A stretch of DNA of 64,000 nucleotides from Telmatactis stephensoni (taxonomy: Eukaryota; Cnidaria; Anthozoa; Actiniaria; Isophelliidae), in the NCBI GenBank assembly GCA_029948255.1, contig JALIZF010001696.1, positions 471,001 through 535,000 of the forward strand, given 5' to 3'. Below, piece after piece: positions 1-12,137 of this stretch. Both the position numbers and the translations under genes were made by a program. Position 1 is the first letter of the stretch; every line of letters starts with the position of its first letter. The notes under the pieces are model-generated. The model saw only the letters and a program-made list of their open reading frames with translations, had not been told where the DNA came from and searched no databases.

Positions 1-1332
1 TTGCAGTTAAAGTTGGTTGTAGTTTTTAAAGCTTAAAGAAGGTACTTACAGAACAGTTAGAGCTGTTTAAAACCTTCTACTATCACCATTAAAACGCCCC
101 GGCTAAACGGAATCACCACGGCTTGGCCGTACCTAAGTGCAGGTTCTTTGCCAACCCTTTTTTTAATATATAAATTGGTTCTGTGATTTTAAGTGCTAAA
201 CTCGCCTACAAGATTTGTTGATTGCCGGTTTTGGTCGTTTATACTACTCAAATCGCTAAAAGATAAGAGTTAATCGCCTGGAGGCGGCCTTGTTTCTTAA
301 TCTTCATGGCACTCCGACACAATCGTTATATGTCTTAAATATCATCAGAGTATGTCGCTTGCTTAGATTTTGTGTTTTTAGTCTGAAAGTATTCGATTTT
401 TCCCCTCCTTTAGAAGTAATAAGGTGTTTTGGAAGTCGTTATACAGATTTCCAAGCACCGGATAAACTGGTTTTACAGGATTCGAAATCGTTGATTGACA
501 ATTTCGTTCTAATTACGATTCCCGAGAAATTACGGAAGTTGATTAAAAAATGCTCAAAACTGGTTTTACAGGACTTGAAATACTTGATTAACAAGTTCGG
601 AAAATTCTTGGCTAGTAACTCAAAACCGGTTTGTTGTTGTTGTTGTTTTTTGTTTTGTTTTGTTTTTTTCAGAAGCAAAAACATGACTTGATTGTCTGGT
701 CTACTGTAAAACTGTACATTGAAAAATAGAAATTCAAAACTGATATTGCAGATTTTTATATCAAGTAATCATTATATCAAGTAATCAGTAATCAGTATAA
801 GTAATCAGTATATCAAGTAAATGTTCAACAAATTTACAATGATTTCACTTGATATGTCCTCTTATTCGCGGCGATGTGACTCTTGCAGTCACGTGATACT
901 TGAAAACTAACTAGCAAGTCGAGATGCGCAGCCAGGTTTCCTGTGGCACGAAAGAGAGGAAACATTTTCTCCTCGCACTCGTCCCCAGTCTTTCTCTCAT
1001 GAATCACCACAGGATACCCAAATGAAAAAGTTTCCTGCATAGAAAGCTTTTCTACAACGATTTATAATAAACGATATTTACAAGTAAATGAGATTTTATA
1101 GTTTATATAATAAGATCAATTTTACTGACGTTTCAACTGCTAGCTTTTAACTCACATATGCTATATTTATGGTTACTATGTGATCTCCGACGAAAAGGGA
1201 GTGATGCAATCAGGATGCAGTGGTGACATGAAATATCCTAAATATGCATGCGTCAAAGTACACTTTTACTCGCGTACATTCGCATTGAATAATTGTTTAA
1301 TGGAATAGCCTTTATTCTTCTCATTGTAGGGG
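1..1332. other. Gene-free AT-rich stretch
   Basis: No reading frame here has a credible start, splice context or recognisable domain. The open frames at 290-691 and 834-1040 are low-complexity or lack family features. Nothing else was identified. Confidence 0.5.
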
Positions 1333-1490
1333 TTCTCCTCTCCTCTCCTCTCCTCTCCTCTCCTCTCCTCTCCTCTCCTCTCCTCTCCTCTCCTCTCCTC
1401 TCCTCTCCTCTCCTCTCCTCTCCTCTCCTCTCCTCTCCTCTCCTCTCCTCTCCTCTCCTCTCCTCTCCTCTCCTCTCCTCTCCTCTCCTT
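1333..1490. repeat. (CTCCT)n microsatellite
   Basis: An almost perfect pentanucleotide array of about 31 copies. It is a pure pyrimidine strand, so long open frames on both strands are artefacts of the repeat. The same motif recurs at 22624-23070. Confidence 0.97.
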
Positions 1491-1974
1491 ATAATCATAA
1501 CCGTTCGGACAAGATCACAAAGGTTTTGGAATGGAATGCATACTCTCTAGCTCACACGATTACATCTATCGTCTAATTAAATTCCCTTATTTATCTAATC
1601 TATCAACATTGTCTTTACTAGTATTACGGCGCGTGTCTTCTATATGGATCATTATGCTTGCTTCGCTACTTATACGATTTGAAATCTGTTTTGAATGATT
1701 AAATAATAAATTCGAACTGAATCTATGTTCGATTTGCTCACATTATGGGAATCGATGAACTCAAATAACACGAATTATTGCCTTGCGGGATCAAAAAGAG
1801 TACTTTCAGTTAGCGAAATAAAGAAAATGAAATCAAAAACAAGATGATAATGATATTAATAATAACTAGGTATATATAGCGCATTTCACTACGTCTCAAT
1901 ACACTTTACAATGTAGAAATCCTAATACTCTCTTACTGCATCAAATATTCTAAGCACCCAATTCTCAACTCACC
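1491..1974. other. Gene-free stretch
   Basis: AT-rich unique-looking sequence between the microsatellite and the SINE. No coding, RNA or repeat signal was found. Confidence 0.45.
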
Positions 1975-2148
1975 AGTTCGTTTTTCATGGAGGGAGGAAA
2001 ACCGGAGGACCCGGAGAAAAACCCTCGAAGCAAGCGAGAGAACGAACTAACAATTTCAATTCACATGAAGTACCCCGTCCGAGAATCGAACCAGGGACCA
2101 CAGCGGTGAGAGGCGATTGGTCTAACCACTCGGCCACCCTTGCTCCCC
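1975..2148 (-). mobile_element. tRNA-derived SINE (minus strand)
   Basis: Read on the minus strand, it begins with a tRNA-like head. An A box of the form TGGCCGAGTGG lies at 2126-2136 and a B box GGTTCGATTC near 2083-2092, followed by a body with TTCGAGGGTTTTTCTCCGGG and a CCTCCCTC-type end. The acceptor stem does not pair, so it is not a functional tRNA gene. A second copy on the plus strand at 54483-54660 shares head and body, and a body-only fragment lies at 45330-45400. The intact A and B boxes suggest an RNA polymerase III promoter. The head resembles a Leu/Ser-type tRNA, which is an inference. Confidence 0.8.
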
Positions 2149-2842
2149 AGATGCTTTGAGAACTATCGTTATGGATATTTCAACTGATCAATAATCAACT
2201 GAAAACCATTTTTATTCTAATTTGCCAATACAGTGTGCAGTGAGATTACGTGTGTAGCGCAACTACAAAAAACAAAAACGTTTGAATACAAAAACAAAAA
2301 CGTTTGAATACGCTGATTTTTAAAAATTCATCTGTGTGAAATACAAACCTAAAAATACAAATGAATATTTCGTGAGGCAGCTTTCGCGTGATGTTCCCCT
2401 TATTTAAAGAAGGCTTTAAACTCAGTTTTTTAACATTGAAGGCTCTATCTGCCGACATGCTATCTAGCTCATCAAAAGACGCTGAAATGATCTTTTTAAT
2501 CAAAGTTGTTAAATGTTTCATGAGAAGTTAATTTGTATGATAATTTTTCCAAGCTTTTGTAGTCATCAGTAATCAAAATACTTACGAAAGCAATTTGTAC
2601 AAACTTTTCTGACGGTTTAGAGAGTTAATCTTTGGAATACATTGTAGCCCGCTGTAGAAAGGTAATCATTTCACTGTGATTGGAAAGAGGCGGTCATTAC
2701 CTTATTTCAAGGAATTTGGAATTTTTAGTGAGCATAAGAAAAAAGGAATAACAAAATATGGGTGACATACAATGCGACTTTTTCGCCAAGTTAACTAAAG
2801 TTACGGAATTAAAGTGCCGCAATAAAGCACGTCATTCTAGAA
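2149..2842. other. Gene-free stretch
   Basis: No gene is supported. The frame at 2246-2521 on the minus strand has no recognisable domain or splice context. Confidence 0.45.
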
Positions 2843-2942
2843 TGGTGGTCATTGTACAGAGGTGGTCATTGTACAGAGGTGGTCATTGTACAGAGGTGGT
2901 CATTGTACAGAGGTGGTCATTGTACAGAGATGGTCATTGTAC
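2843..2942. repeat. 17-bp minisatellite
   Basis: About six head-to-tail copies of a 17-bp unit, GGTGGTCATTGTACAGA, with one substitution (GAGATGG) in the last copy. The reverse complement of the same word (ACAATGACCACCTCT) occurs near 4593-4610, so the unit is part of a wider repeat family. Confidence 0.92.
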
Positions 2943-3477
2943 TTTAGAAAGGCAAGTAGGTAGGAAGTCATTGATATCCGTTATAAAGTGGTGAGCAAGA
3001 AAAGCAGCCGTTTAATAGATTTAATAGGAAGATAATTTACAGTCTATAATTGATTTTAATAATCTCCAAATCAACGGCAAATTACGAAGTAGTCGTTGAA
3101 TAGTTGAATACAAAGCAGTCGGCTAACGAAAAGCCTTGTTCGGAGACAGTATTTCTGCCCTCTTATCCTTTTATCAGAAATGCAACACCCTTTACTAGAT
3201 AGTATTGCAAAGAAAACTACGCGTACGACGGTGTGTCAAACAGTTTTCCGTTAATGAGTAGATGAATGTGGTTGATTGTAAGAGAACTGAGTGTTTAATT
3301 GTCTTATAACATCGATGCTACGGGCTACAAGATAACAGATGAGACAATGTTGAAAAGGGAAAGGTGATGCGTACAGCCGGTAACCCTGTCAAACAAAAGT
3401 GAACCATAAACAAGACATTTTCACTTTGATTTGTGGTTCCTTGGTATGGAAAGAGGTATTTATATGTTTTCATTATA
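2943..3477. other. Gene-free stretch
   Basis: No coding or RNA signal. The sequence is unique-looking and AT-rich and leads into the large pyrimidine tract. Confidence 0.4.
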
Positions 3478-4085
3478 TTTCCTTCCTTCCTTCCTTCCTT
3501 CCTTCCTTCCTTCCTTCCTTCCTTCCTTCCTTCCTTCCTTCCTTCCTTCCTTCCTTCCTTCCTTCCTTCCTTCCTTCCTTCCTTCCTTCCTTCCTTCCTT
3601 CTCTCCTTCTCTCCTTCTCTCCTTCTCTCCTTCTCTCCTTCTCTCCTTCTCTCCTTCTTTCCTTCTTTCCTTCTTTCCTTTCTTTTTTCTTTCTTTCCTT
3701 TCTTTCTTGATTCCTTTCTTTCTATTTTGCTTCCTTCCTTCCTTCCTTTCTTTCCTTTCTTTCTTGATTCCTTTCTTTCTATTTTCCTTCCTTCTTTGTT
3801 TCTCTGTTTGTTTGTTTGTTTGTTTCTTCTTTTTCTTTTTCTTGCTTGCTTGCCTTTCTTTCTTCCTTTCTTTCTATTTTCCTTTCTTTCTTTCTCCCTT
3901 TTTTCTTTCTTTCTTTTGTCTTCCTTCCTTCCTTCCTTTTTTCTTCCTTCCTTTCTCTCTTTTTTTTGCTTGCTTGCTTGCTTGCCTTTCTTTCTTTCTT
4001 CCTTTCTTTCTATTTTCCTTCCTTTCTTTCTCTTTCTTTCTTTCTTTTTTTTCTTTCTTTCTTTCTTTCTTTCTTTCGTTTTTTC
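3478..4085. repeat. Compound (TTCC)n / (CTTCT)n / (CTTT)n tract
   Basis: The tract begins as near-pure TTCC to about 3600, turns to CTTCTC-type repeats to about 3690, then decays into impure CTTT, GCTT and GTTT runs. The whole 600 bp is almost purely pyrimidine on the plus strand. Open frames of 250-290 codons here are translations of the repeat. Confidence 0.95.
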
Positions 4086-5444
4086 TTTACAAAACAATGC
4101 ACTTTCAGCCCTCGAACGTCGTAAACACTTGTATAAAAGCAAATCAGCCTTTCCTCCAAGTTCCAAAAGGTTTGAATAAATATTATCCAAACGTTACTTG
4201 AAGAACTTAGACAGAATCAACAGGACGCTGCTGTTTGGCTCATTAGTGGAAATATTCCACTTGTAGCTTTCTAAAACGATCTTATAACAATTCTTGAAAC
4301 TATCATCAAACGAAGGAAATGTGCAACAGAACAAACAATCTATTATTTGAACAACTGATCGTGCTTCCAGAGTTCTCAGGAGCAGCAACACGTGCAGGGC
4401 ATCATGTTTTGTTGTGAAAATATTAGTTTGTTTAGCTTTGTTTGCCAAGGAACGTATGTTCTAATTGTGTAAATAAAGAATTCGTTAAGATATAGCTAAA
4501 ATTAAATGACTATTTCTCGATGCACCTTTCCCCCCTCCCCCCTCCTACATGCAAATTAACAAAGTTCGAAGTTACCTCTCTAGATTTCTCTACAATGACC
4601 ACCTCTCTACAATGAACACGTCTAAGGACCAAACTTTAAAACAACCAATTAATTTTTTTTAGAAATACAACCTTTCTACAATTATCTGCTGTCCGCAACC
4701 AGCAGGACATTCCATTCTGGTCGCAGACTTGTCTTTGTTAAGTGTTTCATCTTCTGTTTCTAAGGTCATTCGTGCAGGGTGTTTGATCCCAAGACTACAT
4801 TAGTCGATTGATTTGCTTTGAAATTCTTTCCAGATGTCGGCATCGATAAACCTTGTTACTGATAAACCTTTACAAAATCCTGCGAATATTCATAGACCGG
4901 GAGTGGAATATAATCTCCTGAGGGAAGAACGGGGGGAGAGAGGGACGGACGGACGGAGGAAGGGAAAGAGGGAGGGAGGGAGGGAGGGAGGACGGAAGTT
5001 AGGTATGGTGATTCATCTATAACATCAAATTTTATTATTATTAGAAGCTATTGAAGTAGTGTGAAAGAATTTTTGTACCGTAGAAGATTTTATCAAAGAT
5101 TTTTGTATTCATTTCTTACAACTATTATCCCGAATGGCCAGTCGATACAGATACATTCACCACCCCTACCCCGGTCATGCAAGCCAAAACCACCCACCCT
5201 ACCTCGGACAAATAACTTTCAATGTCCCCTGTTTCATTTCTATTATCACAAAATCAGCCCAAAACGTTTCTACTTAGATTTGATGTTTGATGACGACATT
5301 GAGGCTACCCAAGTATGATAGAACTAGAATATTCAAGACTCGGTCAAACCAAATCAAGAAATCACAAGTCTGCCCAGTGCATTTCTTAAGGATTTTGTTC
5401 TATTGTTTGCACTCTTAAAACCGGCTCATCTGAAATTCTTTATC
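4086..5444. other. Gene-free stretch with a purine tract
   Basis: A GGGA/GGAC-rich tract lies at 4921-4992. Near 4593-4635 are words matching the 2843 minisatellite in inverse orientation. No frame here has family features. Confidence 0.45.
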
Positions 5445-5960
5445 GACTACACGGGGAAAATACGATTACACCAACAGTGAGGTAGGTCTGAAGCATCAGG
5501 AGCTAATGTATTCCTGAGAATTTTTCTTTGAAAACCGAGTGCAGTTATTTCTTGAGGCCTAGGGTCTTAAATATTGCTTATATGCCTAAGGGTGATTGTT
5601 AGAATTCTCCATACAGGGATAATACGATTACAACAATAGTTTGGTAGGTTTATTAACTAGAGTTTAATGTATTACTGTCAGGAATTCCAGTTCGGAAGCA
5701 TTAATTTTTTAGTTGATATTATTATTGAATTTTTTGTTAAATATGTCTTAGGGTTGAACTAACACAGGCACTACGAATATTACGATAGTTAAGAAGGTCT
5801 AATAGTAATACTAATAAGAGTTTAATGTCGGTAAAACTTTGGGAGTATTGGCTCATAAATTCCATTCTTGAGGGTTTAGTTTCATTGTCTACGCGCCTGA
5901 GGGCGCTTTAATTCTTCAAAAACCACCGGAATTTTACCAGTCTGGCAGTCTTTGGCACAA
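5445..5960. repeat. Degenerate tandem repeat, period about 160 bp
   Basis: Three diverged direct copies start near 5445, 5610 and 5764. Each carries a core like ATACGATTACA..CAAYAGT, then GTAGGT, then AGAGTTTAATGTATT. The copies differ at many positions, so the array is old. Confidence 0.65.
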
Positions 5961-6482
5961 CATGTTTAGATTGAACGAATCGAATCTTTAAGATCTTCTG
6001 AAAATTGATCATTTATATATATCCGCATTTTTCAGTCACCCAAATCCGTATTTAATTGTGTTTCCTCACTCATCTAACAGGGCGCTGTTTTTAGAAAGAT
6101 CTATTTCTTTCACATGACTAGCTCCGTGAACTGAGATGGAAGTCTGTCAAGGTCAGTAAAAAAAGGAATCCAAAGTTTAACTGTAATAATCCAAAACGAC
6201 CCGATATTCATGATATTCTTTCTGATAAGGTGTTTAGAACTTGACTGTCAATTAAATCTTTAGCAAAGAATAGCAAAAGAACACTTAAATTTTGAAAGAT
6301 TTTTCAGTTTTGAATATGTCTAGCTGATTACTGAATTTTAGACTCGTTATTAACTCGAAGCATTCATTGTAGCTGATGGGTTTGGCCAATTAAAGGAGAA
6401 ATAAGATAGTAGGTTAGATACAGTTCTCCGAAGAAAAACATCGCTTACCATTAATTTCAAATTGAACGAAAAAACATGTGAT
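5961..6482. other. Gene-free stretch
   Basis: AT-rich sequence with no supportable gene or element. Confidence 0.4.
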
Positions 6483-7335
6483 TTTCTTTTAAAGGCCCAC
6501 TTGGATGAAAAGCGATGAAAATTGGAAACTGTTTCTATCTGAAGATGCATGCATATAGATAAATAACTGTCTACCCTCTTCCCAAAAATCTGCATTTCAA
6601 GCTCATTTTCAAAGAGAAATTTTGGTATAAAGTCTAAAAGAATAATAGGGTTGAGTAAATGACGTCATTTACTCAACTCAAATGCTAAAATACTTAGCTA
6701 TTCAGTTGTATTTATTTCTTACCTTAAACATTTGATGAAAGGAATAAAAAGATAGGATAAATTTTTAGGGTTTCAATAATAATTTTTCTTCTCTAAAATA
6801 TCAAACATGAAAAAAGAGAGAAATGTTCGAAATGCATGTTAGGAAATGTTTGAAATGTGCTCGATATGCACGATATCGGCGAGGTATTTTAACAGAACGA
6901 CAGCAAGTCGACAAAGCGAAGAACTGAACTGAAAAGATAGTAAAAGGTTTTAGTGTTTCAATAATGATTTCCCCGCGAAATATTCAAATATGAAAAAATT
7001 ACATGAGAAATGTTTGAAATGCAAGTGTATGTGCTCGTTCACGATATCAAGGTATTTCGTAATGATAACGAAAAAGCAAACCGTTTTGCAAGTGTACGTA
7101 CTTTTTAAAGGGGTACTTGGATGAGAATGAATTAAAATTGGAAATGACTTGAAACTTAGTCAATATTTTCTTTACATTCAAACAAGACGAAATTGGTTAG
7201 TATTCCCGAATACCTTGATTTGAGAGTTGAGAGAGAGAGCGCATATTGCATTTCAAACATTCCTTTTTTTTCATATCTAAATATTTGGATAAGAAAAATC
7301 GTTAATAAAACACTAAATGTTCTTTTGATCTTTTT
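6483..7335. repeat. Complex direct and inverted repeat region
   Basis: Two direct copies (about 6762-6890 and 6940-7060) share a TTTCAATAATRATTT word followed by ATGAAAAAA..GAGAAATGTT.GAAATGCA. A third copy lies inverted at about 7195-7330. A second word, CCACTTGGATGA or GTACTTGGATGA followed by AAATTGGAAA, occurs at about 6495 and 7117. The arrangement suggests a rearranged or nested foldback element. Confidence 0.6.
6650..6677. repeat. 28-bp perfect palindrome with CRE core
   Basis: The sequence is exactly self-complementary over 28 bp with no spacer. It is centred on TGACGTCA, the consensus cAMP-response element bound by CREB/ATF bZIP dimers. Flanks are not symmetrical, so this is not simply the centre of a longer foldback. 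Binding is an inference. Confidence 0.85.
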
Positions 7336-7449
7336 ATTCGTTTTATAATTTCTTCGTATTTTCTATTTTTAGTTAAAATGACTACCACTGAATAGGACAT
7401 TATTCCCGAACGAAGTAGTGTACTTAAGAAATTAGGAACAAGTATTTAA

Positions 7450-8285
7450 GGTAGTTCGGGACTCATGAATTTTTACGATAAACTTGCCTTCAAAATTCCT
7501 ACAAAGAAAGAGGGGCATAGGAGGAAATAAAATGTAAAATAAAAATGGGGGGTCACCGAGGTCACTCTTGAGATATGAGGGGGGAGATGTGGGGTGTTTG
7601 GGGATCTTTTTACGAAAAATGGCCTCGCGATATCCGGTCAAATTATAAGAATTTTGGAACAACCAAATGTATTTAAAAGCAAACAAAATGATAGCCTGGG
7701 ATGCAGAAAAACACTTGGAACTAAGTTGTTGCCGAACAATTTGCAAAGAAGCGAAAGATCAACAATAATATGCGAAAAATGGCCTTTCAGAATACACGTT
7801 TTTGCAGGATAAGACAGAAAAATGATAAATTTACTCAAAATCGAAACGATAGAAGTATTCTTTTTTTTCTTTATACGAAAAGTTTATAAAATTATGAGCA
7901 TAAATTATTCATAAAATCAGGGGGTCACCGTATTGTTTAAAGAGTTAGAGAAGAACAAAGGGTAAAAATCTTCGAAAACGAACACAAAAAATCAGCCATT
8001 TTAGCGTTGTTCTCTGCTCCTTTTCGACTCATAAAAATTCGCTAAATTTTATAGTTCGAACTTTTTCTCCTACTTTACACGGTGCACAACATGTTTTGAT
8101 AAATTTGTTTGCAGAATCTGGTCGATAAAGTACTATTTTTCTTCACCAAAGAACGAATTTCTTCGGTTTTCAATCGCTGACCTACTAGTGCCCAGACTTC
8201 CCACGGACAAGCGAATGTTCTTTAATAAAAGTGCGCGCGCTCGAATGCGCGCGGAGATGCGCAGTAGCAAGGGTCCCGAACTACC
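7450..8285. mobile_element. TTAA-flanked inverted-repeat element
   Basis: The left end reads GGTAGTTCGGGACTC and the right end is its inverse (GGGTCCCGAACTACC) with one mismatch. TTAA sits directly outside both ends (7446-7449 and 8286-8289). This is the pattern of nonautonomous piggyBac- or Kolobok-type DNA transposons, which duplicate TTAA. The 836-bp interior has no transposase-like frame. Confidence 0.7.
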
Positions 8286-8611
8286 TTAAGTTATTTCTGG
8301 CACTTCATGAATGATTCAGCCCACCTTTCTTTTCCAAGACGTGAGCCCATGACGTACCTACAGGCATAAAACGTTTGTTATCTCGTTTATTTCCTGGTAA
8401 AATTATCGCACGTGGAGTTGCGTGTCTTGAGTTACTTTGAAATCTTCACTTGGTAATTTGTTTATTGATACTTGTCGAATGACTAAGATCCTGATTCGTC
8501 TCGATTTGAGAAACAGGAACCTAATAAGCAACCGAAATTAACGACGACACGGACGTCACGCGTTCTTCTTTTTCATGCAAGTCTCCATCGTTGGGGTTCA
8601 CAATCTCGTTA

Positions 8612-8910
8612 GAAAGTCATTTGAGGCTTTCACACGTTCTAAAATCTTGAAGGCGACGGCGCGCGCATGAAAAGATCGTATTCGGGAGGTACGTGTCGTA
8701 GTTGAGTTTGGTTGCTTAAGGGCCCTTATATCTCAAAAATTAATTAAATTCTTAGAAAATGATTTGAAAGTCATTTGAGGCTTTCACACGTTCTAAAATC
8801 TTGAAGGCGACGGCGCGCGCATGAAAAAGATCGTATTCGGGACGTCCGTGTCGTAGTTGTTTTTGGTTGCTTAAGGGAACTTATATCTCAAAAATCAATT
8901 AAATTCTTAG
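8612..8910. repeat. Tandem duplication, 154-bp unit
   Basis: Two direct copies start at 8612 and 8766. Each begins GAAAGTCATTTGAGGCTTTC, passes through GGCGACGGCGCGCGCATG and ends near AATTAAATTCTTAG. They differ at few sites, so this array is younger than the other 150-176-bp arrays in the window. Confidence 0.93.
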
Positions 8911-9742
8911 TGATCAGCTACACGATTTCGTTTCTTTGAAGAAGTGACCCTTTCTTAACGTCTTCCAGTAACCTGTCTTTCAATTCTCGTCAACCAGGCA
9001 ACAACGCTTATCTTGGTCTTCCTGTCTTGCTGCCTGTGCTGCCGGCTTGAGCTTGTGTTAAAGGATTAACTACTACAAATAATTTTCGAAGCTATTTAGA
9101 CCAATTACAAGTTACCTTTAGTAATTCTGAATTTCGACTACCTCTTGTTCTATAAATGACTGTTTTGACTGTTTTAACAATAGAATGAACTTCCTGAAAA
9201 ACGACGGAATTACGTCCGAAAATGTTCCGAACATGCGCAATTTAGTGGTTTCTTTCCATATAAGAACAGTGTGGATCAGTCGGTAAGATTAAAATATCTT
9301 AAAAAATTCCGGATTTATCGAAACATGATTTTTGCGCGAAAACGTTCAGCAACATTTGATTGGTTTTCCGACAGGCCACCGATGTCGCGTCCGAAAATTG
9401 TCCGAGCGTGCGCAGTATAATCCAATGCCTTCCATACGCGTCATTGTCCACCGGATTCAAACATTTCAGATTTTACTTAATTGTTTGTAAAACGTGACAA
9501 GCGGGAGTGAATGAGTAAGCGCAATCTTTGCGTTTTATGACCTCATAACGTCGTTTTACGGTTGATGACTTAAAGCAAAATCAATTACAATCTTTATCAA
9601 TGTTTCAGTTGATAGAAAAACCTTCAGAGTAGATAATTAGGCTCTTAATTTTAGAAGCACATCAAATAAAACGTGACGAACTTGTACAGAGTGATGAATG
9701 TGGGCATGCTATGCTTCTTACAGGAATCGTCAATCGTGTAAA
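8911..9742. other. Gene-free stretch with a diverged 176-bp direct repeat
   Basis: Words like CGTCCGAAAATGTTCCGA..ATGCGCA at about 9202-9240 recur at about 9378-9420. The rest shows no gene. Confidence 0.45.
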
Positions 9743-9944
9743 TAGGCTATTTCACGGCTTTCGTCGTTCAACCTCAGCCCCGACAGCGTGTAGTATATTC
9801 TTTAGAAGTTGACTACAGCCTGTGGAATTTTAAAGTGTTTCGATTGTTTGTTGATGTGTGCATTCCTTACAATACCATGGGCTGTAGTCAATTTCTATTA
9901 AACGAATATATTGTCGAGGCTTGAAAACTGTGAAATGGTCTATT
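9743..9944. mobile_element. Foldback MITE, family 1 copy 1
   Basis: The ends form a long imperfect inverted repeat: AGGCTATTTCACGG near the left end pairs with TGAAATGGTCTATT at the right, and GACTACAGCC pairs with GGGCTGTAGTC further in. The element closely matches the one at 29410-29625. It has no coding capacity. Confidence 0.85.
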
Positions 9945-10519
9945 GATAACTGAGACTCGACTTGAGAGACGTCCAAATAGAAATCATGAAAGTAAAACTA
10001 CAAATAACAATACTGATAATAATAATAACCTATCAATTGTAATAAAAACATTAAATGGCTTTACATAGTCGAAAAAACGACTAAATAATAACTGCCTAAA
10101 AAATTGATCATTTCTCGCGAGATAATTTATATACATGTTCATTAACCAGCTCAATAATTTAGAACTAATACAAAATAGAATATAAGTTAATTTCTTGGTT
10201 CTGCGCTGCACCCCTTTTTAGTACAAAAAGCACAGAATTCTGGCCTTGTGGGCATTGTCATTCAAATTCCGTGTAAAATGCTATACAACGCATGCACATG
10301 TATTCTTGATTTTTGGAGACTTTGCATTATCTAGTTAATTCTTTACTTGAAAAGTGTCGTTTTAGATCTGAATATGCGGATGTTTTAAAACCATTTCAAA
10401 TACAAGCGTAGTGATTAAAAAAACAGACACTAATGAGAAATCTAGCGTAGTGACCACAACTTTTTTATCGCCCGCTTTCCTTCCCTTTATACGTAATATA
10501 TGTAATTGCTCGGGTTCAA
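9945..10519. other. Gene-free stretch
   Basis: AT-rich sequence. No gene or element recognised. Confidence 0.4.
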
Positions 10520-10650
10520 TCATTTATTCGAGAATCAAAAGAAAAAGAAGCGGTAGCCCTGTTCTAGTGGATGAACGAACAACAGATGCTACTGAGAAAT
10601 CTTTTGTTGAAGTTCATCCAAGATGGCTGACGTGACGTCACCTGTGACCC
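10520..10650 (+). repeat. Dispersed repeat carrying YY1-like and CRE-like motifs, copy 1
   Basis: Shared words are GGATGAACGAACAACAGA, TTTTGTTGAAGTTCATCC, then AAGATGGC and TGACGTCA. Related copies lie at about 12020-12137 (plus) and 25045-25130 (minus). AAGATGGC is the core of a YY1-type site and TGACGTCA a CRE core. Promoter activity is an inference. Confidence 0.7.
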
Positions 10651-10745
10651 AGTCCCCCGTTTCACAGAAACATGTGTAACTTATGAATTCTTGTAAATTG
10701 GTATTTAACAAGCATCTTTATGTAATATATAAGATATAAGCGGGA

Positions 10746-10806
10746 GACCTTTATGGGCATTTAAAATGGCGAGCCTCAGGCAAGCCATTTTATGCCCATA
10801 AAGGTC
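10746..10806. repeat. Hairpin-forming inverted repeat
   Basis: Arms reading GACCTTTATGGGCAT and AAAATGGC pair with their inverse at 10784-10806, leaving a loop of about 14 bases. It is a small strong hairpin with no coding content, possibly a deleted MITE. Confidence 0.85.
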
Positions 10807-10810
10807 GATC

Positions 10811-12019
10811 ATGAATACTTTATATCACTTGTGAAATGTCTAGGACTATATTTTCATGTTGTACTGATTTTTAATATGAATTGAGTAATTTTGGCCGAGA
10901 AAATCCAAGTTAAAGTGGAATGCAAATGAGGACGATTCTTTATCCGATTTAAAGACTGCTGACACGGTTATGATTTTCTGTTGTGTTTTGCTCATTAATT
11001 ATTAATGATTTTCTAAAGGAATCATAAAATTGACCTATGCAAAAAGCCATGAATGAAGAATTGCAATAAGAAATATAAAAGGTATTATCCATTTTAAGAA
11101 ACAGAAAATTGTTGCAAATCTAACATCTTCAACAACAACAACTTTATTTTGAAATAAGATATTTAAATAGATAAAGTTAAAAGTTGTACTGATAAGAATA
11201 ACCCAGAATAGCAAGGCTAATCTCGCTGGGTTTATGTTACTACAATTGTGAATTAGAAATCTAGTGGATGTTAAATATAGAGAAAGCAATGTGCAGAATG
11301 TAATTACTTAATCCTCGGAAAACAACCAATTTTCGATTTACGAGTGGCTCGTAATTATAAGTGACGCATGCACGAACATTCATTATAAGTTGAGGAGATT
11401 GTAGCATAGGTTTTTGTATATGTAAAGAAGACCAATAAAAATAGAATTATATGGGCAAATATTGCTGTTGCAAAGAAAGACAGGCATCATTTTAATTTGC
11501 TTATTCATCGCATTTTGATATTTTACTCAACATATTTTCTTAATCCAATTGAAAAGCTTTTTCGGCCATTTTAATTCCCTTCCTTTGTATATTGTTATCC
11601 TTTTTGGTGCTAATTAAGTCTATTACTAATTCTGCCACCTTTATATTCCACTCTTTCGTCATTGTTTTAGAATGAATTTCTTCTTCTACCTTTGCCTTAG
11701 AACCATATATCAATTATGAATCATATATTTGTTCCTTCCGTCTTTTCTTTTTTTCTTCGATTTTTAGGTGACTCATGTTTTTCTTTTTCTTTTTTTTTTT
11801 TTTTTTTGCTTGTGTATTTTTTCGATGTTTTGTTATTCTTTCTTTCTTTCTTTTCCTTTCTTTCTTGTTTTCTTTCTGTCTTTCTTGTTTGCTTGCTTAC
11901 TCTTCCTCTTTCTTTGTTTTGAGGTGTCCGCCCTAACACCTTTAAATGGGCGTTCCCGTTCACTACTTATTTGATGTTGACAATTTTATCAGCATTTCTT
12001 ACTGCTGGGTTTTGTTACA
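10811..12019. other. Gene-free stretch with T-rich tract
   Basis: A poly-T and CTTT-rich low-complexity tract lies at about 11750-11920. The frames there translate that repeat. No gene was found in the rest. Confidence 0.45.
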
Positions 12020-12137
12020 TTTCTTTGAGTGTCAAAAGATAAGAAGTGGTAGCCATGGTGGATGAACAAACAAAAGAAGATAAAAAGAAATATTTTGTTG
12101 AGTTCATCCAAGATGGTTACCGTGACGTCACATGCAA
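12020..12137 (+). repeat. Dispersed repeat with AAGATGG and TGACGTCA, copy 2
   Basis: It shares GGATGAACAAACA.., TTTTGTTGAGTTCATCC, AAGATGG and TGACGTCA with copies at 10520-10650 and, inverted, 25045-25130. Confidence 0.65.

Noticed and set aside
2843..2942. A CRISPR-like array
   Set aside because: The units are head to tail without spacers and only 17 bp long; the genome is eukaryotic.
3318..4201. Long open frames on both strands (up to 290 codons) rich in Lys/Glu/Arg or Ser/Phe/Leu
   Set aside because: They are translations of the TTCC/CTTT tract with no complexity or family features.
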